Below, in pieces: positions 63,801 through 64,000 of a stretch of DNA of 64,000 bases. Made by a program: the position numbers and the translations under genes. The stretch's first letter is position 1. Every line of letters begins with the position of its first letter. Origin of the DNA: Candidatus Denitrolinea symbiosum (GTDB lineage: Bacteria; Chloroflexota; Anaerolineae; Anaerolineales; Villigracilaceae); contig BLAA01000001.1 in NCBI GenBank assembly GCA_017312345.1, positions 1,240,001 through 1,304,000 on the forward strand, given 5' to 3'. The notes under the pieces are model-generated. The model saw only the letters and a list, made by a program, of their open reading frames with translations, ran no database searches and had not been told where the DNA came from.

Positions 63801-64000
63801 TGAGGAATTGAAATTTTCCTTGAGCATGCAATCCCTTATCCCTTGGGGACATTTCCACGATTGGGTAAAAGAAGAAACCGCTGACCTGCAAATGCTCAGC
63901 GCAGAAGTGGTGCGCGATGCCCCCTTTGCCTCCCTGTTATCGCTTGCAAGCCAGGTCGAAAACCGTGTCCAAAATCCGCCAAGAGCAACACGATATCTTT
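60799..64000 (+). CDS. Sacsin/GHKL-type ATPase, 5' part (runs off the window)
   Basis: At least 1,067 residues, open to the right edge. The N-terminal GHKL (Hsp90/MutL/MORC-like) ATPase is clear: ELLQNADDAEATEVSV with the Mg-binding Glu/Asn helix, FSFIHNGKDFTDEDF as the ATP-lid Asp/Gly box, and TIGFRGIGFKSTFSLGD as the G2 box. This matches sacsin N-terminal-like prokaryotic proteins. The remainder is long and without motifs I can name. Its start overlaps the SNF2-DUF3883 stop by four bases, so the two proteins form a coupled pair. GHKL ATPases beside helicases are known in prokaryotic restriction-like systems. The stop codon and any further genes of this operon lie beyond the window. Confidence 0.85.
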   Translation, partial: MTVVKPNYFDPIQQKTAKRWQQLEADHDLAAPWHQLFKQVQSPRHVLSELLQNADDAEATEVSVRIENGIFSFIHNGKDFTDEDFASLCRFGYSNKRLLRTIGFRGIGFKSTFSLGDTVVLRSPTLIVAFHKRQFTLPIWSDGETTKDGTTQIIVKIQDDQRKKELVNNIQEWLSSPFSLLFFNHIRHLKLGDHDLHWDKFKKGPTSESEWMSLQGDHGPNLVVRSDVEPFPDDALKEIREERLLDMGETTELAPCKVEIVLGAPGQLFVVLPTGVKTRLPFAINAPFVQDPARLKIKDPGISSTNRWLLHRIGKLAAETMITWLERENLSEEARAKAYDLLPAGFPMDDSLESACMSVIEESITDILRERDFVLSDGGALEPSGQCTSVPTVIRNIWTGDQIISILGNKFSQPVLLSNYVDEQSRQKLYDRKAIKAINQDDFQNILTNQTPPKPTSWAPLLELWNFISQLPYTWKNKNLNIFPVRGQDVLVSAKNVVRLGEKRLLQSEEDWDFLARYLLVLDVNWTRYLTEQRRISEENNDKELAEKSAAAEQLLINAELDKPSNVDSVIERTALVFFSENQPTLDESIRIAQIAAKLNAKIGANFRFWTRDGRLYSINDVLMFDETGRLEEFIPPQIQTSAFLHSEYYGNFVSCTKREWYDWIRSGMAGINTFPSIESQTNPVWGDKNIEKEVKSRGYIEPLYYQYKTRQYEIEDWDFAIEYWEHWEACVQNDPTFWGRLLDHLLNQRKTWESALNARALQVATTGSRRVITTMPLAPTWLLKLHALPCLRDTRGNYRQPAELMLRTPETEPLMDVESFVDAHLDTEASRPLLKLLGVRDTPSGPQQILERLRALALATKPPLLELTKWYQRLDALFEHCSTVDQQEMISVFRNEALIFTEDGTWQTSETVYIIADENDAPGAALIHSSIDRLSLWRRIYVNERPTVELAIQWLNRLHSNEKLPTGDSRRVKALLGRHPTRILRECGHWLNLAGTWVPFEELKFSLSMQSLIPWGHFHDWVKEETADLQMLSAEVVRDAPFASLLSLASQVENRVQNPPRATRYL

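Noticed and set aside
1-64000. CRISPR array, tRNA or rRNA genes
   Set aside because: No regularly spaced 25-40-bp repeats and no cloverleaf or rRNA signature were seen on reading either strand. A tool-based search would be needed for certainty.

Overview
The window looks like a piece of a Chloroflexota (Anaerolineae-like) chromosome or large integrated element. This is inferred from gene style only: Flp/Tad pilus genes with a Thr/Pro-rich wall protein, a divergent family-B DNA polymerase, YD-repeat and PD40 proteins, AddAB with an Fe-S nuclease, and frequent GTG/TTG starts. No rRNA or tRNA was seen. Most of the window is GC-rich. The stretches at about 20.1-25.1, 28.7-31.2 and 50.2-57.2 kb are clearly more AT-rich and look like separate acquisitions. 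No database search was possible, so family names come from motifs read by eye.

Layout. (1) 1-699 is the tns-proximal end of a Tn7-like transposon: a partial tnsA on the minus strand with an ideal Shine-Dalgarno, four TnsB-type end repeats, and a TGT terminus at 699. (2) 0.8-5.6 kb holds an excisionase-type HTH gene, a regulated structured leader with a small ORF, a CCHC zinc-knuckle microprotein, and an Flp pilin/TadE/TadG-like operon with two exported proteins. (3) 5.8-13.4 kb holds a 2,226-residue Rhs/YD protein that ends in a membrane/lipobox segment and a 3D-type domain, followed by a PD40 propeller lipoprotein. (4) 13.4-16.3 kb (minus) is an operon of a Walker-less RecA-like protein, a coiled-coil microprotein and a divergent PolB. 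(5) 16.5-23.3 kb holds a LuxR-type regulator under a LexA-like box, a VWA plus polytopic membrane operon, and a GAF histidine kinase with an atypical response regulator. (6) 23.5-36.6 kb is a second pilus/transfer block: two prepilin peptidase-like proteins, a Cas4-like four-cysteine protein, TrbL-like, VirB2/VirB3-like, TadB-like, M23 peptidase and replication-relaxation-like genes. An AT-rich two-gene insert in it encodes a coiled-coil DUF2130-like nuclease and a HEPN-motif protein.

(7) 37.3-64 kb is a dense defence or genome-maintenance island on one strand. It runs addB-addA, a TerB-N/TerB-C protein, a BrxD-like ATPase, an Lhr-like DEVH helicase and a WYL regulator with a perfect 9-bp palindrome at its promoter. 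Then come an unrecognised pair (a 1,317-residue SF2-like ATPase and a 780-residue partner, stop and start 1 nt apart), a small MITE-like element, and a SNF2-DUF3883 helicase translationally coupled to a large sacsin/GHKL ATPase that runs off the window.

The blocks read as follows: transfer and surface structures (1.9-13.4 and 25.1-36.2 kb) plus replication or recombination accessories (PolB operon, DnaB-like ATPase, Xis-like protein) suggest an ICE or plasmid-derived backbone. The right half suggests a stack of at least three nucleic-acid-processing anti-invader modules. The best candidates for undescribed biology are the 50.4-56.7 kb pair, the five-gene AddAB-TerB-BrxD-Lhr operon, and the HEPN/DUF2130 pair.
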